Assembly (NCBI RefSeq): GCF_018139645.1
Contig: NZ_JAGSPM010000010.1
Location: forward strand, 1-64,000
Direction of reading: 5' to 3'
Source of the DNA: Affinundibacterium baiyunense
GTDB taxonomy: Bacteria; Pseudomonadota; Gammaproteobacteria; Burkholderiales; Burkholderiaceae_D
DNA length: 64,000 nt
In this document: positions 9,339-17,914 of the stretch, in pieces
Layout of the letters: each line of letters starts with the position of its first letter
Numbering within the stretch: position 1 is the first letter of the stretch
Made by a program: the position numbers and the translations under genes
The notes under the pieces: generated by a model
Databases searched by the model: none
Seen by the model: the letters and a program-made list of their open reading frames with translations, nothing else
Told to the model about the DNA's origin: nothing

Positions 9339-10523
9339 TCACTCTTCCAAACCATTCACAGCATCAATCAACAAGGCCAAATCTTCTGCCGTATGCGCGG
9401 CCGACAAAGTAATGCGCAAACGCGCTGTACCTTCTGGCACCGTTGGCGGCCGTATTGCTGGCACCCAAAAACCTTGTTCGTATAAACTTGCCGCGGCTTT
9501 CAAACTTTCGGCATTGTCACCAATCACAATCGGTTGCACCGCTGTATCTGATGGCATGAGCGTCCAACGCTTCAACTTCAAGTCGCGGCGCAGTTGGGCA
9601 ATCAAAGCCTGCAAATGAGCACGGCGGGCTCGCCCTTCTTCGCCTTGAATAATGTCTAAACTCGTCAACAAGGCATGTGCCAAGGCCGGCGGTGCAGCGG
9701 TCGTATAAATATAAGGACGCGCTTTGTTCACCAACCATTCGATCACATCGGCATGTGCCGCCACGAAAGCGCCACCGACACCGGCCGATTTACCCAAGGT
9801 GCCCATGTAGACCAGGTTAGGCGAACGCAGATCAAAGTGTTCAAAGACGCCACGCCCATAGTCACCTAAGGCACCAAAGCCATGGGCATCATCAATCACC
9901 AACCATGCATTAAACTCTTCGCACAAGGCGAGCAATTCTGGCACGGGGGCTAGATTGCCATCCATACTAAAGACGCTATCGCTGACCACGATTTTCGTCG
10001 GAGCAGATGAGGCTTGCAGCAAATTGCGCAGGGTCGCGACATCACCATGCGGATAAACATGCAACTTCGCGCGCGATAATTTGGCGCCATCTATCAAAGA
10101 CGCATGGTTCAGTGATTCAGAAAATAATTCCGTCTCTTTACCCGAGACAGCTGCCAAACCCGCCAACACGGCGAGATTCGCCATATAACCCGTACAAAAA
10201 TACAGCGCTTTGGCGTTCACCAAATGTGGCGCGACAAATTCTGCAAGGCGTTCTTCGAGCACAGCGTGAGCGTGACTATGGCCGCTAATTAAGTGTGAAG
10301 CACCACTACCGACCCCGTAAAGATCAGCACCTTCTTGCATGGCAGCGATAATCTTTGGATGCGCGGCCAAGCCGAGATAATCATTGCTACAAAACGCCAG
10401 CATATCGCGGCCATCAACTTTGACACGCGGCGCACTTGGGCTCTCTGCATGACGTCGACGTCGACGCAAACTCTTGCTGTCTAAAACCGCTAATTCTTTT
10501 TGAATTTGATCGAGCAAGATCAT
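9339..10523 (-). CDS. bioF: 8-amino-7-oxononanoate synthase
   Basis: PLP enzyme that condenses pimeloyl-thioester with alanine, the first step dedicated to the biotin rings. The 394-residue protein shows [22 protein letters not shown], the cofactor-binding [12 protein letters not shown] (near residue 210) and the PLP lysine K245 in [11 protein letters not shown]. Its ATG overlaps the bioA stop in an ATGA junction, so bioA and bioF are coupled. A KRRRR-like basic run near residues 18-25 is usual for this family. Confidence 0.97.
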   Translation of the reverse strand: MILLDQIQKELAVLDSKSLRRRRRHAESPSAPRVKVDGRDMLAFCSNDYLGLAAHPKIIAAMQEGADLYGVGSGASHLISGHSHAHAVLEERLAEFVAPHLVNAKALYFCTGYMANLAVLAGLAAVSGKETELFSESLNHASLIDGAKLSRAKLHVYPHGDVATLRNLLQASSAPTKIVVSDSVFSMDGNLAPVPELLALCEEFNAWLVIDDAHGFGALGDYGRGVFEHFDLRSPNLVYMGTLGKSAGVGGAFVAAHADVIEWLVNKARPYIYTTAAPPALAHALLTSLDIIQGEEGRARRAHLQALIAQLRRDLKLKRWTLMPSDTAVQPIVIGDNAESLKAAASLYEQGFWVPAIRPPTVPEGTARLRITLSAAHTAEDLALLIDAVNGLEE

Positions 10524-11908
10524 ACAGTTTCTCCCATCACCTGATCGAAGACTTTCAGCATGCGTTCACCCACCAAACTCACTTCTTCTTGATTCACAAT
10601 ATACGGCGGCATCAAATACACGGTGTTGCCGATCGGGCGCAACAACAATTCTTCTTGCAAAGCCTGCGTAAAGAAACGGCGCGAGAATGTTTTTGCAGCT
10701 GGAGCGTTGACATCCTCAAACACGGCATCGAAGGCCCACATCATGCCCTGCTGACGGAAATGTTTGACTTGATGATGTTGCGCGAGCGGCTGCAAAGCCT
10801 CTGTGATGCTCGCTGCCTTCAACCGATTTTGCGCCAACACCTCATCGGTCTCGAAAATTTCCAAGGTCGCCAGTGCGGCGCGGCAGGCCAAAGGATTGCC
10901 GGTGTAAGAATGTGAATGTAAAAATCCACGACGCACATCGCTATCGTAAAAACCTTGATAAATGTTTTCGCGCGTCATCACCAAAGACAGCGGCAAATAG
11001 CCACCACTGATCCCTTTGGATAAGCAAACAAAGTCAGGCCAAATTTGCGCATTTTCGCAAGCGAAGAAAGTGCCCGTGCGGCCACAACCGACCGCAATCT
11101 CATCGGCGATCAAATGGACTTGGTATTGATCACACAAAGCGCGCACCAAGCGTAGATATTCCGGATCATGCATGGCGAAACCGGTGGCACATTGCACCAA
11201 AGGTTCTAAGATCACCGCAGCGATCTTGCCAACGCGTTCCTGCAAACAGCGTTCCATATCGGCTGCCGCACGGCGCGCGACATCCATCGCTGTTTCACCT
11301 TCTTGTGCCTGGCGCGCATCTGGCGAAGCGACCACGTGGGCGTTGCGGATCATCGGCCCGTAAGCATCGCGGAATAAAGCCACATCCGTTACTGCCAGCG
11401 CGCCTATGGTCTCTCCGTGATAACTGCCTTTCAGGCAAATAAATTCTTGCTTCTCGGTTTGACCTTGATTGCGCCAAAAATGGAAACTCATCTTCAAAGC
11501 GATTTCGGTGGCAGATGCGCCATCCGAGGCGTAAAAGCAGTGACCAAGCACGCCGCCGGTCAAGGCCGACAATTTTTCGGATAGACGAATCACCGGCTCG
11601 TGCGTAAAACCCGCCAACATCGCATGTTCCAATTGATCGAGCTGATCTTTGAGTGCTGTGTTGATACGTGGATTCGCGTGGCCGAACAAATTCACCCACC
11701 AAGAGCTAATGCCATCGAGATAGCGCTTGCCCTCCATGTCGACCAGCCAGGCGCCACGACCATGACTCACCGGAATCAAAGGCATAGTCTCGTGATGCTG
11801 CATCTGAGTGCACGGATGCCACACGCTTTGCAGACTGCGCTCTATCCATGATGTGCTAGCTGATGTATTCACTGCGTTCAAATTTGTTCCTGATTTCTTC
11901 AAAACCAA
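10520..11908 (-). CDS. bioA: Adenosylmethionine-8-amino-7-oxononanoate aminotransferase
   Basis: Transaminates 7-keto-8-aminopelargonate to diaminopelargonate with SAM as amino donor. In the 462 residues can be seen WHPCTQM near residue 30, the [11 protein letters not shown] motif (161-171), [14 protein letters not shown] (267-280) and the PLP lysine K298 in [13 protein letters not shown]. The N-terminus is about 20 residues longer than usual, so a later start is possible, though no better codon stands out. It is the first gene of the bio run; the 353 bases in front of it are filled by two repeat blocks, and I saw no clear biotin-repressor operator. Confidence 0.96.
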   Translation of the reverse strand: MVLKKSGTNLNAVNTSASTSWIERSLQSVWHPCTQMQHHETMPLIPVSHGRGAWLVDMEGKRYLDGISSWWVNLFGHANPRINTALKDQLDQLEHAMLAGFTHEPVIRLSEKLSALTGGVLGHCFYASDGASATEIALKMSFHFWRNQGQTEKQEFICLKGSYHGETIGALAVTDVALFRDAYGPMIRNAHVVASPDARQAQEGETAMDVARRAAADMERCLQERVGKIAAVILEPLVQCATGFAMHDPEYLRLVRALCDQYQVHLIADEIAVGCGRTGTFFACENAQIWPDFVCLSKGISGGYLPLSLVMTRENIYQGFYDSDVRRGFLHSHSYTGNPLACRAALATLEIFETDEVLAQNRLKAASITEALQPLAQHHQVKHFRQQGMMWAFDAVFEDVNAPAAKTFSRRFFTQALQEELLLRPIGNTVYLMPPYIVNQEEVSLVGERMLKVFDQVMGETV

Positions 11909-11989
11909 CTTCTCTGTTTTGCATCAAACTGCTTACTTCTATGTCTTGCTGTCTTACCGGAATGCGCCGGTTCAAGTCCTGCATTTTTT

Positions 11990-12053
11990 GTAGGGCGGGT
12001 GCAACCCGCGCTGTTGCTCAATGGTTAGGCGGCGCGGGTTGCACCCGCCCTAC
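11990..12053. repeat. 22-bp perfect inverted repeat (GTAGGGCGGGTGCAACCC family)
   Basis: Arms 11990-12011 and 12032-12053 are exact reverse complements with a 20-base loop, starting GTAGGGCGGGTGCAACCCGC. A near-identical copy is at 17181-17249; worn single arms are at about 15502-15530 and 9149-9174. It lies in the gap between liuC and bioA. Confidence 0.88.
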
Positions 12054-12069
12054 GGTTTTGCTCTTAATC

Positions 12070-12210
12070 CCCTCTCCCGCGAGCGGGAGAGGGTTAGGGT
12101 GAGGGTATTTTAGAATTCTGTAGTGTTAGTACTACGCTTACTTTTCAGCAACCCAAACCTCCCTCATCCCCTGCCCTAATTTACAAACCCGCCGCTTGCG
12201 GGAGAAGGGA
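12070..12210. repeat. BIME-like pair of palindromic repeats, copy 3
   Basis: First palindrome 12070-12093 (CCCTCTCCCGC / GCGGGAGAGGG) plus TTAGGGTGAGGG; second 12161-12210 begins CCCTCATCCCC and ends GCTTGCGGGAGAAGGGA, with an extra insertion of about ten A/T-rich bases in its left arm. The whole 11909-12261 gap is repeats. Confidence 0.82.
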
Positions 12211-12261
12211 GTAAAAATCCCCTAAAATTGCAATCCAACCAAAACCTATCATTATACTTGA

Positions 12262-13044
12262 TCACCCCAACCAGCTCGGCTTACGCTTCTCGAGGAAGGA
12301 ACGCACGCCTTCACGACCCTCATCCGAGGCGCGAATCATGGCAATCCCTTCTACTGTATTTGCAATCAAGTCCGGCGTAATTTCACGACCACCGACATCG
12401 CACACCAAAACCTTCGCTTGGGCGACCGCGTTGGGACTATTGGTCACCAAAGCTTTCACGATCTCTGCCACTTTGCTTTGCAAAGCATCAGCGGCGACCA
12501 CTTCATGCACGAAGCCCATACGCAGAGCCTGTGCCGCATCAAAACGCTCTGCCGTTAAAAAGTAACGGCGAGCGGCATTTTCACCCATGGCTTTGATGAC
12601 ATACGGTGAAATCGTGGCAGGAATCAAACCTAACTTGACTTCACTCAAGCAGAACTGTGCAGTATCGACAGAAACGATCACATCACAAGCCGCCACCAAG
12701 CCCATGCCACCGGCATAGCAATCGCCTTGAATTTGCGCCACCACAGGTTTCGCGCAAGTATAAATGGCAGATAGCATCGCGGCCAAAGCACCCGCATCGG
12801 CCACATTCTCCGCATGCGTATAGTCCGCCATCTTCTTCATCCAATTGAGATCAGCACCCGCGCAAAACGCAGGACCATTGGCTGCCAACACAATCGCGCG
12901 AATACTGGTATCGCCACTTAATTCGTTAAACACCTGCGTGATCTCAGCAATCGTCGTCTCATTAAAGGCATTGCGTACATCAGGACGATTGAGGGTAACG
13001 GTGGCAACTTTGTTGTCGCGCGTGAGGGTGAGGGTTTGGTACAT
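12262..13044 (-). CDS. liuC: Methylglutaconyl-CoA hydratase (enoyl-CoA hydratase family)
   Basis: Hydrates 3-methylglutaconyl-CoA to HMG-CoA, the fourth step of leucine breakdown. The 260-residue crotonase-fold protein has NGPAFCAGADLNWMKKM, where the LNWMK part is typical of methylglutaconyl-CoA hydratases, and QIQGDCYAGGMGLVAACD, the oxyanion-hole and catalytic region. The start ATG at 13044 follows AAGGAAG on the minus strand. It is downstream of liuB with a structured repeat between them. General enoyl-CoA hydratase is the fallback name. Confidence 0.92.
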   Translation of the reverse strand: MYQTLTLTRDNKVATVTLNRPDVRNAFNETTIAEITQVFNELSGDTSIRAIVLAANGPAFCAGADLNWMKKMADYTHAENVADAGALAAMLSAIYTCAKPVVAQIQGDCYAGGMGLVAACDVIVSVDTAQFCLSEVKLGLIPATISPYVIKAMGENAARRYFLTAERFDAAQALRMGFVHEVVAADALQSKVAEIVKALVTNSPNAVAQAKVLVCDVGGREITPDLIANTVEGIAMIRASDEGREGVRSFLEKRKPSWLG

Positions 13045-13097
13045 AAGACTTCCTTGTTACGATTTTCTACAACTTTTCTGGAGGTACGGACACTGCG

Positions 13098-13197
13098 AAA
13101 AATTCAATGATCGGGATGCAGTGCAAGGCGCACACCGGAGCAATATGTCGATATTGCGAGGATTTGCAACGCCGCAATGCGCCCGAGCATTGGATTT
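13098..13197 (-). repeat. Structured foldback element, copy A (3' of liuB)
   Basis: About 100 bases that fold into one long imperfect hairpin. The outer arms (13100-13120 and 13178-13197) pair over some 18 positions with one A-G mismatch and one bulged A; GGCG pairs with CGCC further in; the tip is GCAATAT-GTCG-ATATTGC (13140-13157). It begins 13 bases after the liuB stop. Copy B at 23083-23180 has the same shape, mismatch and bulge but different paired bases. No protein is encoded. It could be a mobile palindromic repeat or an RNA element of the 3' untranslated region. Confidence 0.8.
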
Positions 13198-13210
13198 AGC
13201 GTAGTGGACG

Positions 13211-14833
13211 TCACATTCTGAATATCCCAAACTTAGCATCTGGTATTGGAGCGTTAAGCGCAGCGCTCAAGCCCAATCCCAACACCATACGCGTATCCGC
13301 TGGATCAATCACACCGTCATCCCACAAGCGTGCTGATGCGTAGTAGGGATGGCCTTGGTGTTCGTATTGATCTTTGATCGGTTGTTTAAACGTCGCTTCT
13401 TCTTCGGCACTCCAGCTACCGCCTTTGGCCTCAATGCCATCACGACGCACGGTTGCCAACACGCTCGCGGCTTGCTCGCCGCCCATGACGGAAATACGGG
13501 CGTTCGGCCACATCCACATGAAACGCGGTGAATAAGCACGGCCGCACATACCGTAGTTACCTGCGCCGAAACTGCCGCCAATAATCACGGTGAATTTCGG
13601 CACATTTGCTGTCGCCACTGCCGTCACCATCTTGGCGCCATTGCGTGCGATACCTTCGTTTTCATATTTACGGCCGACCATAAAGCCGGTGATATTTTGC
13701 AAGAACACCAGCGGGATCTTACGTTGGCAGCACAGTTCAATGAAGTGCGTGCCTTTCAATGCGGCTTCGGAGAACAAGATGCCGTTGTTGGCGACGATAC
13801 CGACGGGCATGCCGTGAATATGCGCGAAACCACAGACCAGCGTCGTGCCGTAACGTGCTTTAAATTCGTCAAAGTGGCTACCATCCACGATGCGGGCGAT
13901 CACTTCACGCACATCGAAAGGTTTGCGTGTATCGACTGGAATCACGCCATACAATTCACTGGCCGGATATTTCGGTTCTTCCACCTCTTTCAGCACCACG
14001 GTCTGTGGCTTCTGACGATTTAAATGCGAAACGATGCCGCGCGCCAAAGACAGCGCATGGGTATCATTTTGCGCGAGATGATCGGCGACACCAGACAAAC
14101 GCGTATGCACATCACCACCACCGAGGTCTTCCGCACTCACCACTTCACCAGTCGCGGCTTTCACCAAAGGCGGGCCGGCCAAGAAAATCGTGCCTTGATC
14201 TTTGACGATAATCGACTCATCGCTCATGGCTGGCACGTAAGCGCCACCAGCGGTACAAGAGCCCATCACCACTGCGATTTGCGGAATGTCTTTGGCAGAC
14301 ATATTGGCTTGGTTGTAGAAAATACGGCCGAAGTGATCGCGATCTGGGAACACTTCGTCTTGATTCGGCAAGTTCGCACCACCGCTGTCGACGAGATAGA
14401 TGCAAGGCAAATTGTTTTGCTCGGCAATCTCTTGCGCACGCAAATGTTTTTTCACCGTCATCGGGAAATACGTACCACCTTTTACCGTGGCATCGTTACA
14501 CACGATCACACATTCTTGTCCGGCCACACGACCGATACCCGTGATCACACCCGCACTTGGCGCCGCATCCGCATCGTTCTTTTCTTTATACATATTGAAC
14601 GCGGCCAGTTGCGAGAATTCGAGGAAGGGCGTACCCGGATCGAGCAACATTTGCACGCGATCACGCGGTAGCAACTTACCGCGCGCCAAATGTTTTTCGC
14701 GTGCTGCCTCGCCGCCGCCTAAAGAGATTTGGGCGATTTTCGCCTTGAGATCATCAACGATCAGCTGCATCGCCGCTGCATTGGCTTTGAAATCATCAGA
14801 GCGAGGGTTCAATTTAGAATCTAATGTTGTCAT
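13211..14833 (-). CDS. liuB: Methylcrotonyl-CoA carboxylase beta (carboxyltransferase) subunit
   Basis: Carboxyltransferase partner of the biotin subunit at 5163; moves CO2 from biotin to 3-methylcrotonyl-CoA. The 540-residue protein carries two crotonase-like halves, with [51 protein letters not shown] and, in the second half, [13 protein letters not shown] and [16 protein letters not shown]. The length and ending (KFGIFRM) are those of the methylcrotonyl type rather than propionyl-CoA carboxylase beta. The start is ATG at 14833. Its partner is not adjacent: liuC and four bio genes lie between them. Confidence 0.95.
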   Translation of the reverse strand: MTTLDSKLNPRSDDFKANAAAMQLIVDDLKAKIAQISLGGGEAAREKHLARGKLLPRDRVQMLLDPGTPFLEFSQLAAFNMYKEKNDADAAPSAGVITGIGRVAGQECVIVCNDATVKGGTYFPMTVKKHLRAQEIAEQNNLPCIYLVDSGGANLPNQDEVFPDRDHFGRIFYNQANMSAKDIPQIAVVMGSCTAGGAYVPAMSDESIIVKDQGTIFLAGPPLVKAATGEVVSAEDLGGGDVHTRLSGVADHLAQNDTHALSLARGIVSHLNRQKPQTVVLKEVEEPKYPASELYGVIPVDTRKPFDVREVIARIVDGSHFDEFKARYGTTLVCGFAHIHGMPVGIVANNGILFSEAALKGTHFIELCCQRKIPLVFLQNITGFMVGRKYENEGIARNGAKMVTAVATANVPKFTVIIGGSFGAGNYGMCGRAYSPRFMWMWPNARISVMGGEQAASVLATVRRDGIEAKGGSWSAEEEATFKQPIKDQYEHQGHPYYASARLWDDGVIDPADTRMVLGLGLSAALNAPIPDAKFGIFRM

Positions 14834-14925
14834 AATTTTTTATCCGAAAAACTGCAAAAAATACTTAAAAGATTGCGGCGCAGAGCTTCTATTTTAGTGA
14901 CGGTCTCGCAAGCTTCTAGAATCTT

Positions 14926-15011
14926 CGTCATTCCCGCGAAAGCGGGAATCCACGTGGATCTCAAGCCTTTGATGCAAATGAACATGGATTCCCGCTTTCG
15001 CGGGAATGACG
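14926..15011. repeat. 27-bp perfect inverted repeat (CGTCATTCCCGCGAAAGCGG family)
   Basis: Arms 14926-14952 and 14985-15011 are exact reverse complements; each arm is itself a palindrome around CCCGCGAAAGCGGG. It lies between the YchJ-like gene and liuB. This family is very common in beta- and gammaproteobacterial gaps (recollection). The long stem may stop or slow transcription entering liuB from upstream. Confidence 0.88.
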
Positions 15012-15104
15012 ATCACACGTATCAACTTCTACACTCGTGATAAGTGTCTCAATTCATTCTTAATTCCAAATTTCAGTGACTCTACGACTACGAACTTTCA
15101 TTTC

Positions 15105-15482
15105 TTATTCGTAAATTCCATCCACATAAAACCACTTACCATCGAACTTCACGAAGCGACTCTTTTCGTGCAAACGATGGGCTTTGCCACCAATTTTGTA
15201 ACGCGCGACAAATTCCACCATCGCTTCTTTTTCTTGTGCTGTGTGCTTTTTTACTTCCAATCCTAACCACTTGGTTCCGCCACCATCGGTGATGCGTTCA
15301 TGAGGGCAAGTTCTTTCGTCCCACGTCGCTCGCAAATACGCTTCGTCGTTGAGCGTGTAGGCGGTGTAACGTGAGCGCATTAATGCTTCTGCAGTTGGTG
15401 CGACTTCTGCGCCGCTGATATAGCGATTGCAGCATGCATTGAATTCTTTATTTGTGCCACAGGGGCAGATTGTTTTACTCAC
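15105..15482 (-). CDS. YchJ family protein with SEC-C zinc motif
   Basis: A 125-residue protein of the YchJ/UPF0225 type. The N-terminal ICPCGTNKEFNACCNRYI is a SEC-C-like zinc site (C-x-C-x8-CC), and ALMRSRYTAYTLNDEAYLRATW is the family signature, followed by an NTF2-like part ending in HEKSRFVKFDGKWFYVDG. SEC-C motifs bind zinc and in SecA contact SecB or ribosomes; the role of YchJ is unknown. ATG at 15482. It stands apart from the neighbours by gaps with repeats on both sides. Confidence 0.9.
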   Translation of the reverse strand: MSKTICPCGTNKEFNACCNRYISGAEVAPTAEALMRSRYTAYTLNDEAYLRATWDERTCPHERITDGGGTKWLGLEVKKHTAQEKEAMVEFVARYKIGGKAHRLHEKSRFVKFDGKWFYVDGIYE

Positions 15483-15555
15483 GTTTTACCTATTTTTTCT
15501 TTGTAGGGCGGATGCAAGCCGCGCTACATTTTTAAAAAATCTAATGCGAAATTGG

Positions 15556-15801
15556 TTAATCTTCTGATCGAACATAACGAACATATGACTCACTCACTTG
15601 ATCCCACAAATGAAGGCAATTACAACCATTGCATTTAATAAGTTCTTGAGATTCGAACCACATATCTAATACGTCATCAGTGCTGATAGGGTTATTTAAA
15701 GCGTCAACTTGTGTATCTGAAATCAAATGAAATATCTCATGCCCTTCAAATGAATTTGTTCTTACTACATAACCACATTCGCAAAGAAATTTACTCGCCA
15801 T
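15556..15801 (-). CDS. Hypothetical 81-residue cysteine-containing protein
   Basis: A short acidic protein that I do not recognise. It has two cysteine pairs, FLCECGYVV near the N-terminus and IKCNGCNCLHLWD in the last third, spaced like a zinc-ribbon, plus HEIFH in the middle. A start at ATG 15801 and no overlapping competitor support it as a real gene. Zinc binding is inference from cysteine spacing only. Confidence 0.6.
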   Translation of the reverse strand: MASKFLCECGYVVRTNSFEGHEIFHLISDTQVDALNNPISTDDVLDMWFESQELIKCNGCNCLHLWDQVSESYVRYVRSED

Positions 15802-16009
15802 AGAATTCTCGTTCTTTGAGCAACATCGTCCTTATTGAAAAGAAACGCGATTTTTGTACATACATTCTTTGAATCCTTACTCACTAGTCTTTGTTCCTCT
15901 CTTTTACCACCGTAGGCTCAGTAGTTGTTCAACCATTTGGTGACAAAGATTGCACCAGCCCTATTTTTCCTCTACCGAAATCGATTCTATACAAACTCGA
16001 CACATACAG

Positions 16010-16206
16010 GTCGGGGGTGGCCCGACAGCCAGTTACCTTTTTTGCTTCGCAAAAAAAGGTAACCCAAAAAAGGCGACCGCACTAAGTCGCCCTTCGGGTT
16101 CCCAATGCTGCACAACAAAAAATGGGAAAGTGTTGAAACTCGCCTTCGGCTCAAACAACAACACTTTCTTTTTCCATTTTCTGTTGCGCATCATTGGCGA
16201 CTTAGA
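16010..16206. repeat. Cluster of three hairpins including a 125-base foldback
   Basis: Three hairpins in a row in the gap 15802-16307. GTCGGG/CCCGAC at 16010-16026; GTTACCTTTTTTGC with its complement at 16032-16063; then a long foldback at 16082-16206, where CTAAGTCGCC and CCAATGCTGCACAAC at the left pair with GTTGCGCATCATTGG and GGCGACTTAG at the right, closing over AAGTGTTG/CAACACTT. Short frames across it are repeat-derived. The rest of the gap (15802-16009 and 16207-16307) shows nothing that I can name. Confidence 0.75.
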
Positions 16207-16307
16207 AGCGGAAAAACCAAAACCTCCGAGCTTCTTCACGACGACCAATCTCAATACACCAGTAATTCATCTTTCCGAATCTGCGACTTCTCCATATCCC
16301 ACTTCTC

Positions 16308-16760
16308 TTACTGAAATTTTTCTCCCCAGCTTCGCAATTCATCTAGTCGTTTTTTCATCTCTACCCCATTTGAATTTACAAATCCAAATGAACCACCAAA
16401 CGATACAAGGTCATGTTCTTCCGGAAAAAACACATACTCTATGCCAGCAAGCAAACCCAAACTACAGTTACCAATCCCATAAGGAATATCTCTAACGATT
16501 CCCGATCGAGGTGGTTCACCTTTAAAGATCTCCCTTACTTCAAACTTCGCTTCGACCACTTCTCCCACTTCAGAAAGATTGTCTGGATTACGAAACTGTA
16601 CAATCTTTGTTTCAATAATTCTTGCCCGAAAAACTGACTTTGCCTTTGTGAACAGTTCTTCCTCAGTGTATTTTTTCGATGAAGAACATGCCTCAGCCAA
16701 AGGTGCAATTAGGATTACAATAAAAACACACAAGAGATTTTTTACGTTGCGCACTTTCAT
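16308..16760 (-). CDS. Hypothetical exported protein
   Basis: A 150-residue protein with a clear N-terminal export signal (basic MKVRNVK, hydrophobic LLCVFIVILIAPLAEA, then C25-SSSKK). Cysteine right after the LAEA sequence makes either a lipoprotein or a mature N-terminal cysteine possible. The mature part (about 125 residues) has an ETKIVQFRN strand, EVVEAKFEVREIFKGEPP and a second cysteine in GIGNCSLGL. This arrangement resembles the OB-fold of TIMP/netrin-like proteins, but the resemblance is weak. Its ATG overlaps the stop of the rhodanese gene (ATGA), so the two are translationally coupled; that link is the only clue to its role. Confidence 0.72.
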   Translation of the reverse strand: MKVRNVKNLLCVFIVILIAPLAEACSSSKKYTEEELFTKAKSVFRARIIETKIVQFRNPDNLSEVGEVVEAKFEVREIFKGEPPRSGIVRDIPYGIGNCSLGLLAGIEYVFFPEEHDLVSFGGSFGFVNSNGVEMKKRLDELRSWGEKFQ

Positions 16761-17152
16761 TTCTTACTTTCTTTCACCGCCGCAGGCGCACCAGCTGCTT
16801 TCCATGCGCCGAAGCCGCCATCAATGTGGGCGACGTTTTCTAGGCCCATGTCTTGCACTGTCTTCGTCGTCAATGCACTGCGCCAGCCGGCTGCGCAGAA
16901 TAGGATGAATTCTTTTTGTTCGCCGAATACAGGTTTGAAATAAGGTGAATCTGGGTCAACCCAAAATTCGATCATGCCGCGCGGTGCGTGGAAGGCGCCT
17001 GGGATGATGCCTTCGCGTTCCAATTCACGAATATCACGGACGTCGACAAATTGCACATTCGGATCTGCTAGTTTCGCTTGTGCTTCGGCCACGCTATAGG
17101 TTTTGATCTGCGCGTTGGCTTCTTCCACTAATTGTTTGTAGCCTTTTTTCAT
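16757..17152 (-). CDS. Rhodanese-like domain protein
   Basis: Single rhodanese domain of 131 residues. The fold marks are VQFVDVRDIRELEREGIIPGAFHAPRG and the active-site loop FILFCAAGWRSALTTKTV, where the cysteine in CAAGWR would carry persulfide. Substrate is not evident; single-domain rhodaneses move sulfane sulfur or act in thiol stress. The gene overlaps the next one by four bases. It is upstream of a small exported protein and downstream of a DsbA-fold isomerase. Confidence 0.92.
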   Translation of the reverse strand: MKKGYKQLVEEANAQIKTYSVAEAQAKLADPNVQFVDVRDIRELEREGIIPGAFHAPRGMIEFWVDPDSPYFKPVFGEQKEFILFCAAGWRSALTTKTVQDMGLENVAHIDGGFGAWKAAGAPAAVKESKK

Positions 17153-17180
17153 GTCTCTTCCAATTTTGCTACTTCATCTC

Positions 17181-17249
17181 GTAGGGCGGGTGCAACCCGC
17201 GCGGCTTAGGTGCTGAACGTGCTGGCGGCGCGGGTTGCACCCGCACTAC
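17181..17249. repeat. Inverted repeat of the GTAGGGCGGGTGCAACCC family
   Basis: Arms 17181-17202 and 17228-17249 pair with one mismatch; this is the second near-complete copy of the element at 11990. It lies between the DsbA-fold isomerase and rhodanese genes. Confidence 0.87.
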
Positions 17250-17255
17250 AAAAAC

Positions 17256-17867
17256 TCAAAATCCGCCTGTAGCCAACCATTTTTCTAATTGCGGCAATCT
17301 ATCATTGCCCCAGAATGGCTCGCCATCGACGATCACCCATGGTGCGCCGAATACGCCTTTCCCGACTGCTTCTTCGCAAGCCTCGGCCAGTTGCGCTTTA
17401 TAGCGTTCGTCCTTACATGCGGCAGCAGCCGCTGCGCCATCTAGACCCATTTGATCTACATATTCTGCTAACCACGCAATATCATTCAAACCAGCGGGAC
17501 CTGAGAAATAGGTCTTGGTCACACCACGCGTAAATTCACCGACGCGCTCTGGCGCGACTTCTTTCATCCATAAACAAACGCGTGCGGTGTTTTGCGTATT
17601 AATCGGAAATGGTTTCGGCAAAATAAACGGCAAACCTGCGAAACGAGCTGAGCGCTCCATGTCTTGCTGGTGATAACTCGCCATGATAGGCGGACGCATC
17701 GTCAATGGACTTGAGTTGGTGGTCTTGAACACCACACCCAATAGCATCGGTTTCCATTCGATCTCACGACCATATTTCGCTGCGAGCTCTTCGATCACTT
17801 GCGTGGTCAAATAGGCATAAGGTGAAACGTAATCAAACCAGTATTCAATGCGATTACTCATTCGCAC
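17256..17867 (-). CDS. 2-hydroxychromene-2-carboxylate isomerase-like protein (DsbA fold)
   Basis: A 203-residue thioredoxin-fold protein of the kappa-GST/HCCA isomerase type. The N-terminal YWFDYVSPYAYLTT puts serine where DsbA has its first cysteine, as in HCCA isomerases, and the C-terminal FGAPWVIVDGEPFWGNDRLP is diagnostic. Classic members act with glutathione in naphthalene breakdown; many relatives sit in fatty-acid or acyl-CoA gene clusters with unknown substrates, as here next to an acyl-CoA dehydrogenase. The start is ATG at 17867 or two codons later. Confidence 0.85.
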   Translation of the reverse strand: MRMSNRIEYWFDYVSPYAYLTTQVIEELAAKYGREIEWKPMLLGVVFKTTNSSPLTMRPPIMASYHQQDMERSARFAGLPFILPKPFPINTQNTARVCLWMKEVAPERVGEFTRGVTKTYFSGPAGLNDIAWLAEYVDQMGLDGAAAAAACKDERYKAQLAEACEEAVGKGVFGAPWVIVDGEPFWGNDRLPQLEKWLATGGF

Positions 17868-17914
17868 TCCTCAAATTATCCATACAAAAAAGTTACTTTC
17901 GTAAACTCAATCGA

